A stretch of 64,000 nucleotides of DNA from contig NZ_WKJL01000003.1 in the NCBI RefSeq assembly GCF_009674565.1, positions 124,001 through 188,000 of the forward strand. Direction: 5' to 3'. The position numbers and the translations under genes were made by a program. This DNA is from Duganella aquatilis. Lineage in GTDB: Bacteria > Pseudomonadota > Gammaproteobacteria > Burkholderiales > Burkholderiaceae_D. Below, piece by piece: positions 38,254 through 47,323 of this stretch. The notes below the pieces were generated by a model. That model ran no database searches. It had not been told where the DNA came from and saw only the letters and a list, made by a program, of their open reading frames with translations. Each line of letters starts with the position of its first letter. The first letter of the stretch is position 1.

Positions 38254-38334
38254 GTGATCTCCTATGCTTGCGACGGCGTGGATGACCCTATCATACTACC
38301 GTGGCCCGGCAGTAGCAAAATGAAAAGTGCGCGG

Positions 38335-38634
38335 CTATTCTCGGCGCGCCACCAACTGCACGCCGCTGACCACGCCGTTGTCGTACTGCTGGAATGTGAT
38401 GCGCAGGCCGCCGTTTGCCGACTGCCACACGGCGCCCCCGGCCGGCTGCAGCGCCACTTCCGGCCCGGCGTCGATCTGCGCGTACAGCGTGCGCTGGTGG
38501 TAGCTGACGTACAGCACGCGGCCGTCGGCCAGCGTGTAACTTCCCTTCATTGCCGGCAGATCGTCGCTGTCGGCCGCGGTGGCGGCGCCCGCCACGCAAC
38601 AGCCCAGTAGCCAGGCCAGAATAAACTTCCGCAT
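38335..38634 (-). CDS. small secreted protein of unknown function
   Basis: The protein has 99 residues from ATG 38634. The signal peptide (FILAWLLGCCVAGAATAAD) is followed by a compact beta-rich domain of about 75 residues (SYTLADGRVLYVSYHQRTLYA ... GVVSGVQLVARRE, quoted in parts). I recognise no family. A repeat of the Tyr/Gly pattern suggests a beta-barrel or sandwich, exported to the periplasm. It stands alone between the GAF-GGDEF gene and the phosphotyrosine phosphatase gene. Confidence 0.7.
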   Translation of the reverse strand: MRKFILAWLLGCCVAGAATAADSDDLPAMKGSYTLADGRVLYVSYHQRTLYAQIDAGPEVALQPAGGAVWQSANGGLRITFQQYDNGVVSGVQLVARRE

Positions 38635-38782
38635 GATATGTCCCCGTTTCAGTGGTATCGCCATCTCTCACAATGGATGGCAATTCACCAACTGTAGACA
38701 GAAACATCATGCATCGCACGCGCCATCCGACCAATCGCGGGCAGGTGGGCACGAATGCGCGTTTCGCGGGGGCGAATGGCGC

Positions 38783-39259
38783 TTATTTCACTTTCAGGTG
38801 AGCCAGCAGGCCGTCGGCGGCGTCTTCCAGGTAATCCAGCACGACGTCGAAGCCGCGGCCGCCGCCGTAATACGGATCGGGCACCGCATCGGCGCCGCTG
38901 CGGGTGGCGTGCGACATCATCAGGCCCAGCTTGTGGCGGTGCTGCGGCGGACACGCGGCCTGCAGCAGCTTGAGGTTGTCGTGGTCCATCGCCAGCAGGT
39001 AGTCGAAATCTTCGAAGTCCTGCGCCGCGACCTTGCGCGAACGCTGCGCCGACAGGTCATAGCCGCGCTTCAGCGCGTACTCCATCGAACGCGCATCAGG
39101 CGCCTCGCCGACGTGGTAGCCGTGCGTGCCGGCCGAGTCGATGACGAAACGGTGCGCCAGCCCCGCCGCTGCCACGCGCTGGCGGAACACGCCCTCCGCT
39201 GTCGGCGAACGGCAGATATTGCCCATGCAGACAAACAGCACCGATACCGGTTTAGCCAT
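38783..39259 (-). CDS. low-molecular-weight protein-tyrosine phosphatase
   Basis: The 158-residue phosphatase has the active-site P-loop CMGNICRSPTAEG (C-x5-R-S, about residues 11-23) near the N-terminus. The general-acid loop VPDPYYGG lies at about residues 124-131. These are the defining features of LMW-PTP (arginine/tyrosine phosphatase) enzymes. In bacteria they often act on capsule or regulatory kinases, but no such partner is nearby. It is followed upstream by the DUF1877 gene with a 9-bp gap on the same strand, so the two may be co-transcribed. Confidence 0.93.
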   Translation of the reverse strand: MAKPVSVLFVCMGNICRSPTAEGVFRQRVAAAGLAHRFVIDSAGTHGYHVGEAPDARSMEYALKRGYDLSAQRSRKVAAQDFEDFDYLLAMDHDNLKLLQAACPPQHRHKLGLMMSHATRSGADAVPDPYYGGGRGFDVVLDYLEDAADGLLAHLKVK

Positions 39260-39268
39260 GCCAGCCCC

Positions 39269-39763
39269 TCAAGCGATGTACAGCAGCACGCCGTCGCCGC
39301 GTTCCGCCGCGCCGCGGTAGAAGGTCGCCATGTGCAGGTAATTTTCGATGACGTAGTCCAGGTCGGTGTCATCGTTACGGTCCCACATGCTTGGATAGAT
39401 GTCGGCTTCGGTCAGTTGTTCGGGCACATAGCGGGCGCGCAGTTGGGCCGCATCGATGCCGGCCAGCGTCCCCGCCAGCGCCTGAACCTCGGCCGGCTGG
39501 AGCACGCGCGCCGGGCCGTAGTCCAGCTCCTCGCCGATCGGCTCGCCGCCGAAGATCGCCGGTGCGGGATCGGTTTCCTCCGGCATGGCGGAACCGTTGA
39601 GCAGGAAGTGAATCGCATGCCAGGCCTTGTCGGCGTCGATCCGGCCTTCCGGTTCCTGGTCCAGGTCGTCCGGAAAGAGGAAGGCTATCAGCTCATCCGG
39701 CTCTTCCGTGAAGAGCGCGATCTGTTCGCCGGTCACCGGCACAAAATATGCACACATACCCAT
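39269..39763 (-). CDS. DUF1877 (YfbM-like) protein
   Basis: The 164-residue acidic cytoplasmic protein matches the YfbM/DUF1877 pattern: MGMCAYFVPVTGEQI at the start, DADKAWHAIHFLLNG near residue 50, then GGEPIGEELDYGPARVL and a C-terminal YPSMWDRN segment. The family has no established biochemical activity. It is transcribed together with the phosphatase gene (9-bp gap) and divergent from the hydrolase at 39822. Confidence 0.85.
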   Translation of the reverse strand: MGMCAYFVPVTGEQIALFTEEPDELIAFLFPDDLDQEPEGRIDADKAWHAIHFLLNGSAMPEETDPAPAIFGGEPIGEELDYGPARVLQPAEVQALAGTLAGIDAAQLRARYVPEQLTEADIYPSMWDRNDDTDLDYVIENYLHMATFYRGAAERGDGVLLYIA

Positions 39764-39779
39764 CTCAGCCAGCTCCTTA

Positions 39780-39785
39780 TATAAT
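39780..39785 (+). promoter_or_regulatory. candidate -10 box of the hydrolase gene
   Basis: Perfect TATAAT 36 bp upstream of ATG 39822 in the 58-bp gap between divergent genes. Confidence 0.45.
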
Positions 39786-39821
39786 CGCCACTATTGCATT
39801 TTATGCGAAAAAGGGAGAGGT

Positions 39822-40700
39822 ATGAATCTCAGCTGCGGCTGCCGCTTGAGCAATGTGCACGACGCCGTGCAGGACGCGACGATTCCGCTGGCCGTGCTGT
39901 ACCCGGCGCATGGCGAGGAACACGCCGAGCATTTCGGCCCCTATTCGCTGGACGTGGCGAAGGACGCCGCACCGGCCGACGGCGTCTATCCGCTGGTGGT
40001 CATCTCGCACGGCCACTCCGGCACGCCGTGGGCGTATCGCCAGCTGGCCAAGCACCTGGCGCTGGCCGGCTTCGTGGTCGCCCTGCCCGCCCACACCGGC
40101 AACACGCGCACCGACAACTCGCTGGCCGGCACCGCCGCCAACCTGGCCAACCGTCCGCGCCATATCACACTGAGCATCGACGCGGTGCTCGCCGACGCCG
40201 TGCTGGCGCCGCACGTGGCGCGCCATGGCGTCGCCGTCATCGGCCATTCGATCGGCGGCTACACCGCGCTGGCGGCGGCCGGCGGCATCGCCTGGAGCGG
40301 GCCGTATGAACGCAAGAGCGAACACGCCGGACCGGAGCCGGTGCCGGTGACGCCCGATCCGCGCATTCGCGCGCTGGTACTGTTGAATCCCGCGACGTTC
40401 TGGTTCATCGCCGGCTCGCTGCGGCCGGTCAACCTGCCGATCCTGATGCGCACCGGCGAAAAGGATGAGATCACGCCGATCGAGCACGCCCACAAGATCA
40501 TCGAAGGCGTCGGCGATCCGTCGCTGATCGAGCACAAGGACATCCCCGGCGCCGGCCACTTCGCCTTCATGAGCAAGTTCCCGCCCGAGATGACGCGGCC
40601 CAACTTCAAGCCCTCGCAAGATCCGGAAGGCTTCGACCGCGAAACCATCCAGCCCGAGTTCTTCGCCGACGTCACCGCCTTCCTCAAACGGACGCTTTGA
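39822..40700 (+). CDS. alpha/beta hydrolase (dienelactone hydrolase-like)
   Basis: The 292-residue serine hydrolase has an oxyanion segment VISHGHSGTPWAYRQLAKHL (about residues 61-80). The nucleophile elbow is AVIGHSIGGYTAL (Ser near residue 143), a late acidic residue lies in MRTGEKDEITP and the candidate base His in AGHFAFM. There is no signal peptide, so it is cytoplasmic. ATG 39822 is preceded by GGGAGAGG; longer readings upstream lack similarity. The family splits esters or thioesters of unknown identity; no pathway neighbour helps. Confidence 0.85.
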   Translation: MNLSCGCRLSNVHDAVQDATIPLAVLYPAHGEEHAEHFGPYSLDVAKDAAPADGVYPLVVISHGHSGTPWAYRQLAKHLALAGFVVALPAHTGNTRTDNSLAGTAANLANRPRHITLSIDAVLADAVLAPHVARHGVAVIGHSIGGYTALAAAGGIAWSGPYERKSEHAGPEPVPVTPDPRIRALVLLNPATFWFIAGSLRPVNLPILMRTGEKDEITPIEHAHKIIEGVGDPSLIEHKDIPGAGHFAFMSKFPPEMTRPNFKPSQDPEGFDRETIQPEFFADVTAFLKRTL

Positions 40701-40792
40701 TCGCGTCTTTGGCTGTTATGTTCACTCTCGTACGGAGGTCGGAAAACGGTGTGGCTATACTCTGACTAATCGCTGCTCATAAAGGAACCGTC

Positions 40793-41155
40793 ATGTCCCA
40801 AGAATTGATATTAGACAATCGCCTGGAGTCGGCCAAGACCACGGCGTGGTGGCTGTACGTTATCCACGGGGTCAGCTTTGTGTTCTCGCTGGGTGCGTTT
40901 TCGATTATTCCGCTGATCCTCAACTACCTGCAACGGCCAGGAACCGAGGGCACTTTCGTCCACAGCCATCACACGTGGATGATCCGTTCGTTCTGGTGGT
41001 ACGTGGTGTGGATCGTGGTTGGCGCGGTGTTCTTCATGACCTTCATCGGCATTCCGGTAGCGTGGCTGATCTGGGTCTGCGCCTGGCTGTGGAAGGCGTA
41101 CCGCCTGATCGTCGGCATCACGCGCATCAACCGCAACGAGGCGGCGCCGGTTTAA
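40793..41155 (+). CDS. small predicted membrane protein (DUF4870-like)
   Basis: The 120-residue protein has three hydrophobic helices (about residues 19-43, 66-88 and 84-105). Between them it carries LNYLQRPGTEGTFVHSHHTWM, and the helix IGIPVAWLIWVCAWLWKAYR follows, a pattern seen in DUF4870-type inner-membrane proteins. The function is unknown. A TATACT-type -10 lies near 40755 and AAAGGA precedes ATG 40793. It is convergent with the UdgX gene, whose stop overlaps its end by 4 bp. Confidence 0.75.
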   Translation: MSQELILDNRLESAKTTAWWLYVIHGVSFVFSLGAFSIIPLILNYLQRPGTEGTFVHSHHTWMIRSFWWYVVWIVVGAVFFMTFIGIPVAWLIWVCAWLWKAYRLIVGITRINRNEAAPV

Positions 41156-42579
41156 TCGCCCAACAGCCGCAAGGCTGCGCGCAGGCCGGCGACAATCACT
41201 TCGTAGGCCTGCCGCCGGCTGTCCTCATCGCGCGCACGCAGCACAAACGATGGGTGATAGACCGCCACCACCCAGCGGCCTTGGTGCTGGAACGGCGCAT
41301 CCATCACCGCGCCCATGGTCGTGCCGCTGTCCTGCAGCACCGACTTCAGCGCCGTGGCGCCCAGCGCTACCACCACCTCCGGCCTGACCTTCGCCAGTTC
41401 CTGCTCCAGCCAGACGTGGCAAGCCGATACCTCGCGCTGCGCCGGCGTCTTGTGCAGGCGGCGCTTGCCGCGCAGCTCCCACTTGAAGTGCTTGACGGCG
41501 TTGGTCAGATACACCGCCCCGCGCTCCACGCCAGCTTCCGCCAGCGCCCGGTCCAGCACCGCGCCGGCCGGGCCGACAAACGGCAACCCCTGCAAATCCT
41601 CCTGATCACCCGGCTGCTCGCCGACCAGCATGATGCGCGCCTTCGTCGGCCCGATGCCGGGCACGGCCTGCGTGGCATCGCGCCACAACTCGCAGCGGCG
41701 GCACTGGTCCAGCGAATCGGGCTGCGCGCGCTGCGGCTGCGCGCGTTCCGGCGTGATGTCGATGGTGGTCGCACCACGGCGCTGGCCAACCGTCATGGTC
41801 TGGCCGGTGCGGCGTTCGCCATTGGCGGCGGCGCTGACCATGGCCGGCACGATGGCGCCTTCCGGCAGATTTTTCCAGAATCGCGAAGGAATATGGCTGC
41901 GCAGCAGATCCGCATTCAGCCGCGCCGGATTGAAGATGCTGCGGTAATAGGTGAGCCACAGCGCCTCGCCGGCGTCGTCGATATCGGCCGCGCTGCGCAT
42001 CAGCGCCGGCGCGTCGTGCAGACGTTCGCCGTCCCACAGCACGGCGGCGGCAGGCGTGGCGATCATCCAGGTGGCGCCGCCCATGCGCCGGGCGAAATGC
42101 CGCGCCACCTGCGGCAGCACCTCGTGCGTCGGCTCGAACCAGGCGACGAAGCGCGGCGCCCCATCCTCTTCCTTGCGTTCGCGAAAACGTACATAAGCAT
42201 GCATGTCATGCTCCTCGCGGTGGACGGCCTTGACCATGGCATACAGGCGCGCGCCGTCCGGGTCCGCCGCCGACATCACATCGCGCTCGCCCAGATGCCA
42301 GCGCCAGACCACCTTGTACAGAAAGGCCCAGCGGTCCACAGCGCTGAAGCAGGCCGCGCTGGCCAGCATCTCCATCAGCTCGCGCGGCAGGCGCAGCGCC
42401 GGTCCGGCCGATGCGACAGCCGGCAGTTCGGCCGGCGCTGCGCCGCCAGCCGCCGAGAACAGATCGCCATCGGTCTCATTCGACGCCCATTCCACGGATT
42501 CCGGCGAAACGTGGCGCGCGATCAGCTCCCGCGCCGCCGCCCGCCACGCATCGAACGATTGCACCACCTGCCGCATCAT
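41152..42579 (-). CDS. DUF4130 / UdgX-type uracil-DNA glycosylase fusion
   Basis: The 475-residue protein joins an N-terminal DUF4130 domain (about residues 5-245) to a UdgX domain (about 285-475). UdgX enzymes remove uracil from DNA and stay covalently bound through a His. The marker KRRLH is at 372-376 (His376 as predicted nucleophile). Iron-sulfur ligands fit Cys293, Cys296, His364 and Cys387, with a His in third place as in UdgX. Motifs GEQPGDQ and HPS (442-444) complete the fold. I chose ATG 42579, which overlaps the radical SAM gene's TGA by 4 bp. The pair is predicted to be SOS-controlled. Confidence 0.92.
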   Translation of the reverse strand: MMRQVVQSFDAWRAAARELIARHVSPESVEWASNETDGDLFSAAGGAAPAELPAVASAGPALRLPRELMEMLASAACFSAVDRWAFLYKVVWRWHLGERDVMSAADPDGARLYAMVKAVHREEHDMHAYVRFRERKEEDGAPRFVAWFEPTHEVLPQVARHFARRMGGATWMIATPAAAVLWDGERLHDAPALMRSAADIDDAGEALWLTYYRSIFNPARLNADLLRSHIPSRFWKNLPEGAIVPAMVSAAANGERRTGQTMTVGQRRGATTIDITPERAQPQRAQPDSLDQCRRCELWRDATQAVPGIGPTKARIMLVGEQPGDQEDLQGLPFVGPAGAVLDRALAEAGVERGAVYLTNAVKHFKWELRGKRRLHKTPAQREVSACHVWLEQELAKVRPEVVVALGATALKSVLQDSGTTMGAVMDAPFQHQGRWVVAVYHPSFVLRARDEDSRRQAYEVIVAGLRAALRLLGD

Positions 42580-43808
42580 GCCGCCTGCAACTCCGGCCAC
42601 AAATTCATCTGCTGCGGCGCATCGGCCATCGCGCGGCGCAGATGTTCGGACGGACTGGCGTCGCGCGCCGGAAAATAATCCGCGGTGATGATGAACGGCG
42701 AAATCTTCTTCATGCTGCAACGCAGGCGCGACAAATCGGCATACCGCACCTGCCGCAAGCGCCGCAGCTCGACGATGCGCTGCGCATTGCGCAAGCCGAT
42801 GCCCGGCACGCGCGCGATCATGTGCGGTTCGGCGCGATTCAGGTCCAGCGGAAAATGCTCGCGATGCTCCAGCGCCCACGCCAGCTTGGGATCGATATCC
42901 AGCGCCAGGTTGCCGCCGCTGGCCGGCAGCAGTTCATTCGCCTGGAAGCCGTAGCTGCGCAGCAGGAAGTCGGCCTGGTACAAACGGTGTTCGCGCAGCA
43001 TCGGCGGCGGCGCCAGCGGCACGCTCTTGGGACTTTGCGGGATCGGACTGAAGGCCGAGTAGTACACGCGCTTGAGCTTATAGCTGCCGTACAGCGTCTC
43101 CGCCGTCGACAGGATCTGCTGGTCGTCGCTGGCGTCGGCGCCGACGATCATCTGCGTGCTCTGCCCGGCCGGCGCGAAGCGCGGCGACTTCGGTTCTTCC
43201 GCCTTTTCATCCAGCTTGCGGCGGATGGAACCCATCGCCAGCTTGATCGTGTGGACGCTCTTCTCCGGCGCCAGCTTCTGCACGCTGTCCTGCGTCGGCA
43301 GTTCGATGTTCACGCTCAGGCGGTCCGCATACCTGCCCGCCGCCGCGATCAGCGCGGGATCGGCATCCGGTATCGTCTTCAGGTGAATGTAGCCGCGGAA
43401 CTGATGCACCTCGCGCAGCTCGCGCGCCACCTGCACCAGCTGCTCCATCGTGTAGTCGGCCGACTGGATGATGCCGGAACTGAGGAACAGGCCGTCGATG
43501 TAATTGCGGAGATAGAAATCGGTGGTCAGCTTGACCACTTCGGCCACTGAAAAGCGCGCACGCGGCACATTCGAGGTGCGCCGGTTCACGCAATACTGGC
43601 AATCGTACAGACAGTAATTGGTCAGCAGGACCTTGAGCAGCGAGACGCAGCGCCCGTCCGGCGTGTAGCTGTGGCAGATGCCCATGCCGGTGGTGGCGCC
43701 GAAACCGTCCTTGCCGATGGAGTTGCGCTTCGGCGCGCCGCTGCTGGCGCAGGATGCGTCATATTTCGCCGCATCCGCCAGGATCTCCAGCTTGTCATTT
43801 AACTCCAT
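42576..43808 (-). CDS. putative DNA modification/repair radical SAM protein
   Basis: The 410-residue protein has a radical SAM cluster motif C-x3-C-x2-C in NYCLYDCQYC (about residues 65-74). An extra Cys-rich N-terminus is present and a helix-hairpin-helix near the C-terminus (IARVPGIGLRNAQRI) would bind DNA. This domain order matches the radical SAM proteins that accompany UdgX/DUF4130 genes, whose reaction is not established. It starts at ATG 43808 (a GTG at 43811 is possible). A LexA-type palindrome lies 14-35 bp upstream. The UdgX gene follows with a 4-bp overlap. Confidence 0.9.
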   Translation of the reverse strand: MELNDKLEILADAAKYDASCASSGAPKRNSIGKDGFGATTGMGICHSYTPDGRCVSLLKVLLTNYCLYDCQYCVNRRTSNVPRARFSVAEVVKLTTDFYLRNYIDGLFLSSGIIQSADYTMEQLVQVARELREVHQFRGYIHLKTIPDADPALIAAAGRYADRLSVNIELPTQDSVQKLAPEKSVHTIKLAMGSIRRKLDEKAEEPKSPRFAPAGQSTQMIVGADASDDQQILSTAETLYGSYKLKRVYYSAFSPIPQSPKSVPLAPPPMLREHRLYQADFLLRSYGFQANELLPASGGNLALDIDPKLAWALEHREHFPLDLNRAEPHMIARVPGIGLRNAQRIVELRRLRQVRYADLSRLRCSMKKISPFIITADYFPARDASPSEHLRRAMADAPQQMNLWPELQAA

Positions 43809-43821
43809 CACGCGCCCCGAT

Positions 43822-43843
43822 ATACTGTGTTTTCATACAGTAT
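43822..43843 (-). promoter_or_regulatory. LexA (SOS) box upstream of the radical SAM-UdgX pair
   Basis: ATACTGT-N8-ACAGTAT is a perfect 7-bp-arm palindrome with the canonical CTGT-N8-ACAG core (43825-43840). It lies between the hisC stop and the radical SAM gene start, where LexA binding would block its promoter. Confidence 0.88.
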
Positions 43844-43855
43844 ATCAGAATTTGT

Positions 43856-44914
43856 TCAGGACAGAATGCCTTTCAGTGCGTCGACCAGCTTGGCACACTC
43901 CTCGTCCGTGCCGATGGTAATGCGCAGGAATTGGTCGATGCGCGCCGCCTTGAAGTGGCGGACCAGGATGGCGCGCTCGCGCAGCGCCGCCGCCAGCTGT
44001 GCGCCATCATGCCGCGGATGGCGGGTGAAGATGAAGTTGGCCTGCGACGGCAGCACCTCGAAGCCCAGCGCCTGCATCTGCGCCGTCAGCCACGCGCGGC
44101 TGGCGATGATGGCTTGCGAGGTCTGCGCCATGTAGGCCACATCGTCCAGCGCCGCCACCGCGCCGGCCTGCTGCACCTGGCCCAGCGGATAGCAATTGAA
44201 GCTGTTCTTGACGCGCTCCAGGCCCGCGATCAGGTCCGGGTGGCCCAGCGCAAAGCCGACGCGCAGGCCGGCCAGCGAGCGCGATTTGGACAGCGTCTGG
44301 ATCACCAGCAGATTGTCGTAGCGGCCCAGCAGCGCGGCGGCGCTTTGTGCGCCGAAGTCCACATAGGCTTCGTCAATCACCACCACCTGATCCGGATGCG
44401 CCGCCAGCAGCGCCTCGATCTGCGCCAGCGGCAAGGCGATGCCGGTCGGCGCGTTCGGATTGGCGAGGATGATGGCGCCGCATGGCTGCGCATAATCCGC
44501 GACGTCGATCTCGAAGCGTTCGTTCAGCGGCACATGGACCGCCTCGATGCCATACAGGCTGCAATAGGTCGGATAGAAGCTGTAGCTGATGTCCGGCGTC
44601 AGCAGCGGCAGATCGTGCCGCAGCAGCGCGTGAAAGGTATGCGCCAGCACCTCGTCCGAGCTGTTGCCGACGAAGACCTGCTCGCGCGCCAGGCCGAAAC
44701 GACGCGCCACCGCGTCCTTCAACACCGCGTTGGACGGATCGGAATACTTGCGCAAGCCGTCGCCGGCCGCTTCCTGCATCGCCGCGATGGCCTTCGGCGA
44801 CGGGCCGTAGGGATTTTCGTTGGTATTCAGCTTGACCAGGCCGGGCATCTGCACCTGCTCGCCCGGCGTGTAGGGCGTCAGGCCGTGTACCACCTTGCTC
44901 CAGAACTTACTCAT
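43856..44914 (-). CDS. hisC: histidinol-phosphate aminotransferase-type PLP enzyme
   Basis: The 352-residue fold-type I aminotransferase has the HisC N-terminus [20 protein letters not shown] contacts are NPNAPTG and [10 protein letters not shown], and the Schiff-base Lys lies in [18 protein letters not shown] (about residue 206). By similarity it would transaminate imidazole-acetol phosphate to histidinol phosphate. It is not in a his operon: it is the last of four overlapping genes with a C-S lyase, a beta-propeller and a creatininase-like hydrolase. A second role on an aromatic or related amino acid is therefore possible. Overlap with metC is 8 bp. Confidence 0.88.
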   Translation of the reverse strand: MSKFWSKVVHGLTPYTPGEQVQMPGLVKLNTNENPYGPSPKAIAAMQEAAGDGLRKYSDPSNAVLKDAVARRFGLAREQVFVGNSSDEVLAHTFHALLRHDLPLLTPDISYSFYPTYCSLYGIEAVHVPLNERFEIDVADYAQPCGAIILANPNAPTGIALPLAQIEALLAAHPDQVVVIDEAYVDFGAQSAAALLGRYDNLLVIQTLSKSRSLAGLRVGFALGHPDLIAGLERVKNSFNCYPLGQVQQAGAVAALDDVAYMAQTSQAIIASRAWLTAQMQALGFEVLPSQANFIFTRHPRHDGAQLAAALRERAILVRHFKAARIDQFLRITIGTDEECAKLVDALKGILS

Positions 44915-46079
44915 TCATTTCCCCCAATGCGCGCTCGATGTCGCCGATCAGATCCTGTACGTCCTCCAGACCGACGTTGAAGCGCACCAGCGTGCCCTTG
45001 TCCGGCCAGTTCTGACGCATGTGCTGGATGCGGTATGGCATGACCAGGCTGTTGGCGCCGCCCCAGCTATAGCCGATCTTGAACAGTTTGAGCGAGTCGA
45101 CAAAACGGTCGGTCTGCGCTTCGGTATAGCGCTCGTCGAAGATCACCGAGAACAGGCCGCCGGCGCCGCTGAAGTCGCGCTTCCAGACTTCGTGGCCGGG
45201 ACATTCCGGGAACGCCGGATGCAGCACGCGCGTGATTTCAGGCCGCGATTGCAGCCACGCCGCCAGCTTGCGCGCCGCCGCATCGTGCGCGTCGAAGCGC
45301 AGACGCATGGTCGGCAGGCCGCGCGACACCAGGTAGGCGTCGTCCGCGCCCACGCCCATGCCGAGCCGCATATGCGCCTGGCTGACGCGGTCGTGCAGTG
45401 CGCGGTCGCGCGTGATCACGGCGCCCATCAGCACATCCGAACCGCCGGACTGGTACTTGGTCAGCGCCTGCATGATGATGTCCACGCCCAGGTCGAAGCC
45501 GCGCAGCGCCAGGCCGGCGGCCCAGGTATTGTCCAGCGCCACCAGCACGCCGCGCTCGTGCGCCGCCTTGCAGATGGCCGGCAGGTCCGGCACTTCCATC
45601 GACACAGATCCTGGCGCCTCGGTCCAGATCAGCTTTGTATTCGGCTGGATCAGCGCCGCGATGCCTTCGCCGATCAGCGGATCGTAATAGCGTGCGGTGA
45701 TGCCGAAATCGGCCGACAGCCAGCGTCCCAGCTCGCGGTTCGGGTTGTAGACGTTATCCGGCAACAGCACATCGTCGCCCGCCTTCAGGATCGCGAAATC
45801 CACCATGGCGATGGCGGCCAGGCCGCTCGGCGCCAGCAGGCAGTAGTTGCCGCCCTCGATCTCGGCCAGCCGCGCCTCCAGCGTGAAGGTGGTCGGCGTG
45901 CCGTGCAGGCCGTAGGTGTAGGCGTTCTTCTCTTTCCAGTCTCCCGAGCGCATGGCCGCCACGTTCTTGAACAGCACCGTGGAGGCATGATGGATACCGA
46001 CCGGGAAAGCCTCGAAGCCTTCCGGCGCCTTGTAGTCCGTGTGGATCAGCGCCGTCTGCGGAGATTTTTTCATCGTCAT
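44907..46079 (-). CDS. metC: cystathionine beta-lyase (PLP-dependent)
   Basis: The 390-residue Cys/Met-metabolism PLP enzyme has the N-terminal tetramer segment and the substrate loop [11 protein letters not shown]. The PLP phosphate site is [11 protein letters not shown], the DNTWAAGL Asp contacts the pyridine and the Schiff-base Lys is in [15 protein letters not shown]. MetC-type enzymes split cystathionine to homocysteine, pyruvate and ammonia; close relatives act on other C-S bonds. I chose ATG 46079 (MTMKKS), 2 bp after the beta-propeller stop. It sits in a four-gene operon without methionine genes, so another C-S substrate is conceivable. Confidence 0.88.
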   Translation of the reverse strand: MTMKKSPQTALIHTDYKAPEGFEAFPVGIHHASTVLFKNVAAMRSGDWKEKNAYTYGLHGTPTTFTLEARLAEIEGGNYCLLAPSGLAAIAMVDFAILKAGDDVLLPDNVYNPNRELGRWLSADFGITARYYDPLIGEGIAALIQPNTKLIWTEAPGSVSMEVPDLPAICKAAHERGVLVALDNTWAAGLALRGFDLGVDIIMQALTKYQSGGSDVLMGAVITRDRALHDRVSQAHMRLGMGVGADDAYLVSRGLPTMRLRFDAHDAAARKLAAWLQSRPEITRVLHPAFPECPGHEVWKRDFSGAGGLFSVIFDERYTEAQTDRFVDSLKLFKIGYSWGGANSLVMPYRIQHMRQNWPDKGTLVRFNVGLEDVQDLIGDIERALGEMNE

Positions 46080-46081
46080 GA

Positions 46082-47323
46082 TCAGCGCATATTGCCGGTG
46101 TGGCCCAGCGAGTAGCGGCCCGGTTGCGGCCACACGGTCAGGCCGTGCGGCTCCTGGCCGACCTTGACCTGCTTGACGTCGCCGTTGGCGGTGTCGATGC
46201 GGTACACCACATCGTCAAAGCGGCCGGACAGCCACAGGTACTTGCCGTCGGCGCTGACGTTGCCCATGTCCGGGCTGCCGCCGCCAGGAATCGGCCATTG
46301 CGACACCACTTTTTCGGTGGCGAAGTCGATCACCGTCACGCGGCCCTTGCCTTTGCGCTTGCCGTGGATGTTGTGCGTGCCGCGGTTGGCCACATACAGC
46401 TTGGTGCCATCGCGGCTTGGATACAGGCCGTGCGCGCCGACGCCGGTCGGAATGAAGCCGACCTTGGTGAAGGTGGCCGCATCGACGATGTGGACGCCGT
46501 CGGCATCCATGTCGGCGATGTAGTAACGCTTGCCATCTGGCGAAACGCGGATATCCTGCGGCATGCCCTTCTTCTTGCTGCACACTTCATTCGCCAGCAA
46601 CTGGTCGATCGGATCCTTCTCCGAGAAGCGCGTGGTCGGCATCGACAGCTTCAGATAGCCATCCACCTTGCGCGCGGCCAGGTCGATGCGCGCCACGGCG
46701 CCGTCGAATTCGCAGGTGAACATGGCGTAACGGCCGTCCGGCGAGAAGTCGGCGTGGTTGATGCCGCCGCATTGCGGCACGTCGATGGCGTACTGCATGG
46801 CCATGGTCTTCGGATCGCGGAAGTCCAGGCGGTGCAAGGCTTCGGCCACCACGATGGCGGATTTGCCGTCCGGCGAGAAGTACATATTGTAGGGATCATC
46901 CACCGCCACCTGCGCGCCCGGCTTGCCGGTGCGCGGATCGATCGGCGTCAGGCTGCCCTTGTTGGTGCGTTCGGCGTTATTCGCCACCCACAGCGTTTGC
47001 AGGTCGTAGGCCGGCACCACGTGCTGCGGGCCGACGCCGACCTTGAACTTGTCGACCACCTTCATGCTTTCCGGGTCGATCACGTAGACGTCGTTGGAAC
47101 GCAGATTCGGCACATACACGCGCGGCAGATGGTCGCGCAGCGAAGGATTCATGTTCGCAGGGCCGATGCCCGCATAAACATTGACCGGCGCGGCGGCGGC
47201 AGCTGCCGAAGCGGCAGGCGGCACGGCCTGCGCGGCCTCGGTATTGGTAACAGCCAGCAAACCGCCGGCACCGATCAAACCAGCGGCGGCCAGCGCCGCA
47301 AAAATGAGTCGATTAGTTTTCAT
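46082..47323 (-). CDS. secreted YVTN/YncE-type beta-propeller protein
   Basis: The 413-residue protein has a signal peptide with an Ala-rich junction (residues about 8-48). Seven repeated blades follow with FSPDGK/RY, VSPDGKRYY, PSRDGTKLYVAN and VSADGKYLWL cores, typical of YncE/cytochrome-d1-like propellers. The HGKRKGKGRV insert is unusual. No haem-binding CxxCH is present. It is exported to the periplasm. The ATG overlaps the creatininase stop by 4 bp and its stop is 2 bp before metC, making it a tightly coupled operon member. Its role in the operon is unknown. Confidence 0.85.
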   Translation of the reverse strand: MKTNRLIFAALAAAGLIGAGGLLAVTNTEAAQAVPPAASAAAAAAPVNVYAGIGPANMNPSLRDHLPRVYVPNLRSNDVYVIDPESMKVVDKFKVGVGPQHVVPAYDLQTLWVANNAERTNKGSLTPIDPRTGKPGAQVAVDDPYNMYFSPDGKSAIVVAEALHRLDFRDPKTMAMQYAIDVPQCGGINHADFSPDGRYAMFTCEFDGAVARIDLAARKVDGYLKLSMPTTRFSEKDPIDQLLANEVCSKKKGMPQDIRVSPDGKRYYIADMDADGVHIVDAATFTKVGFIPTGVGAHGLYPSRDGTKLYVANRGTHNIHGKRKGKGRVTVIDFATEKVVSQWPIPGGGSPDMGNVSADGKYLWLSGRFDDVVYRIDTANGDVKQVKVGQEPHGLTVWPQPGRYSLGHTGNMR

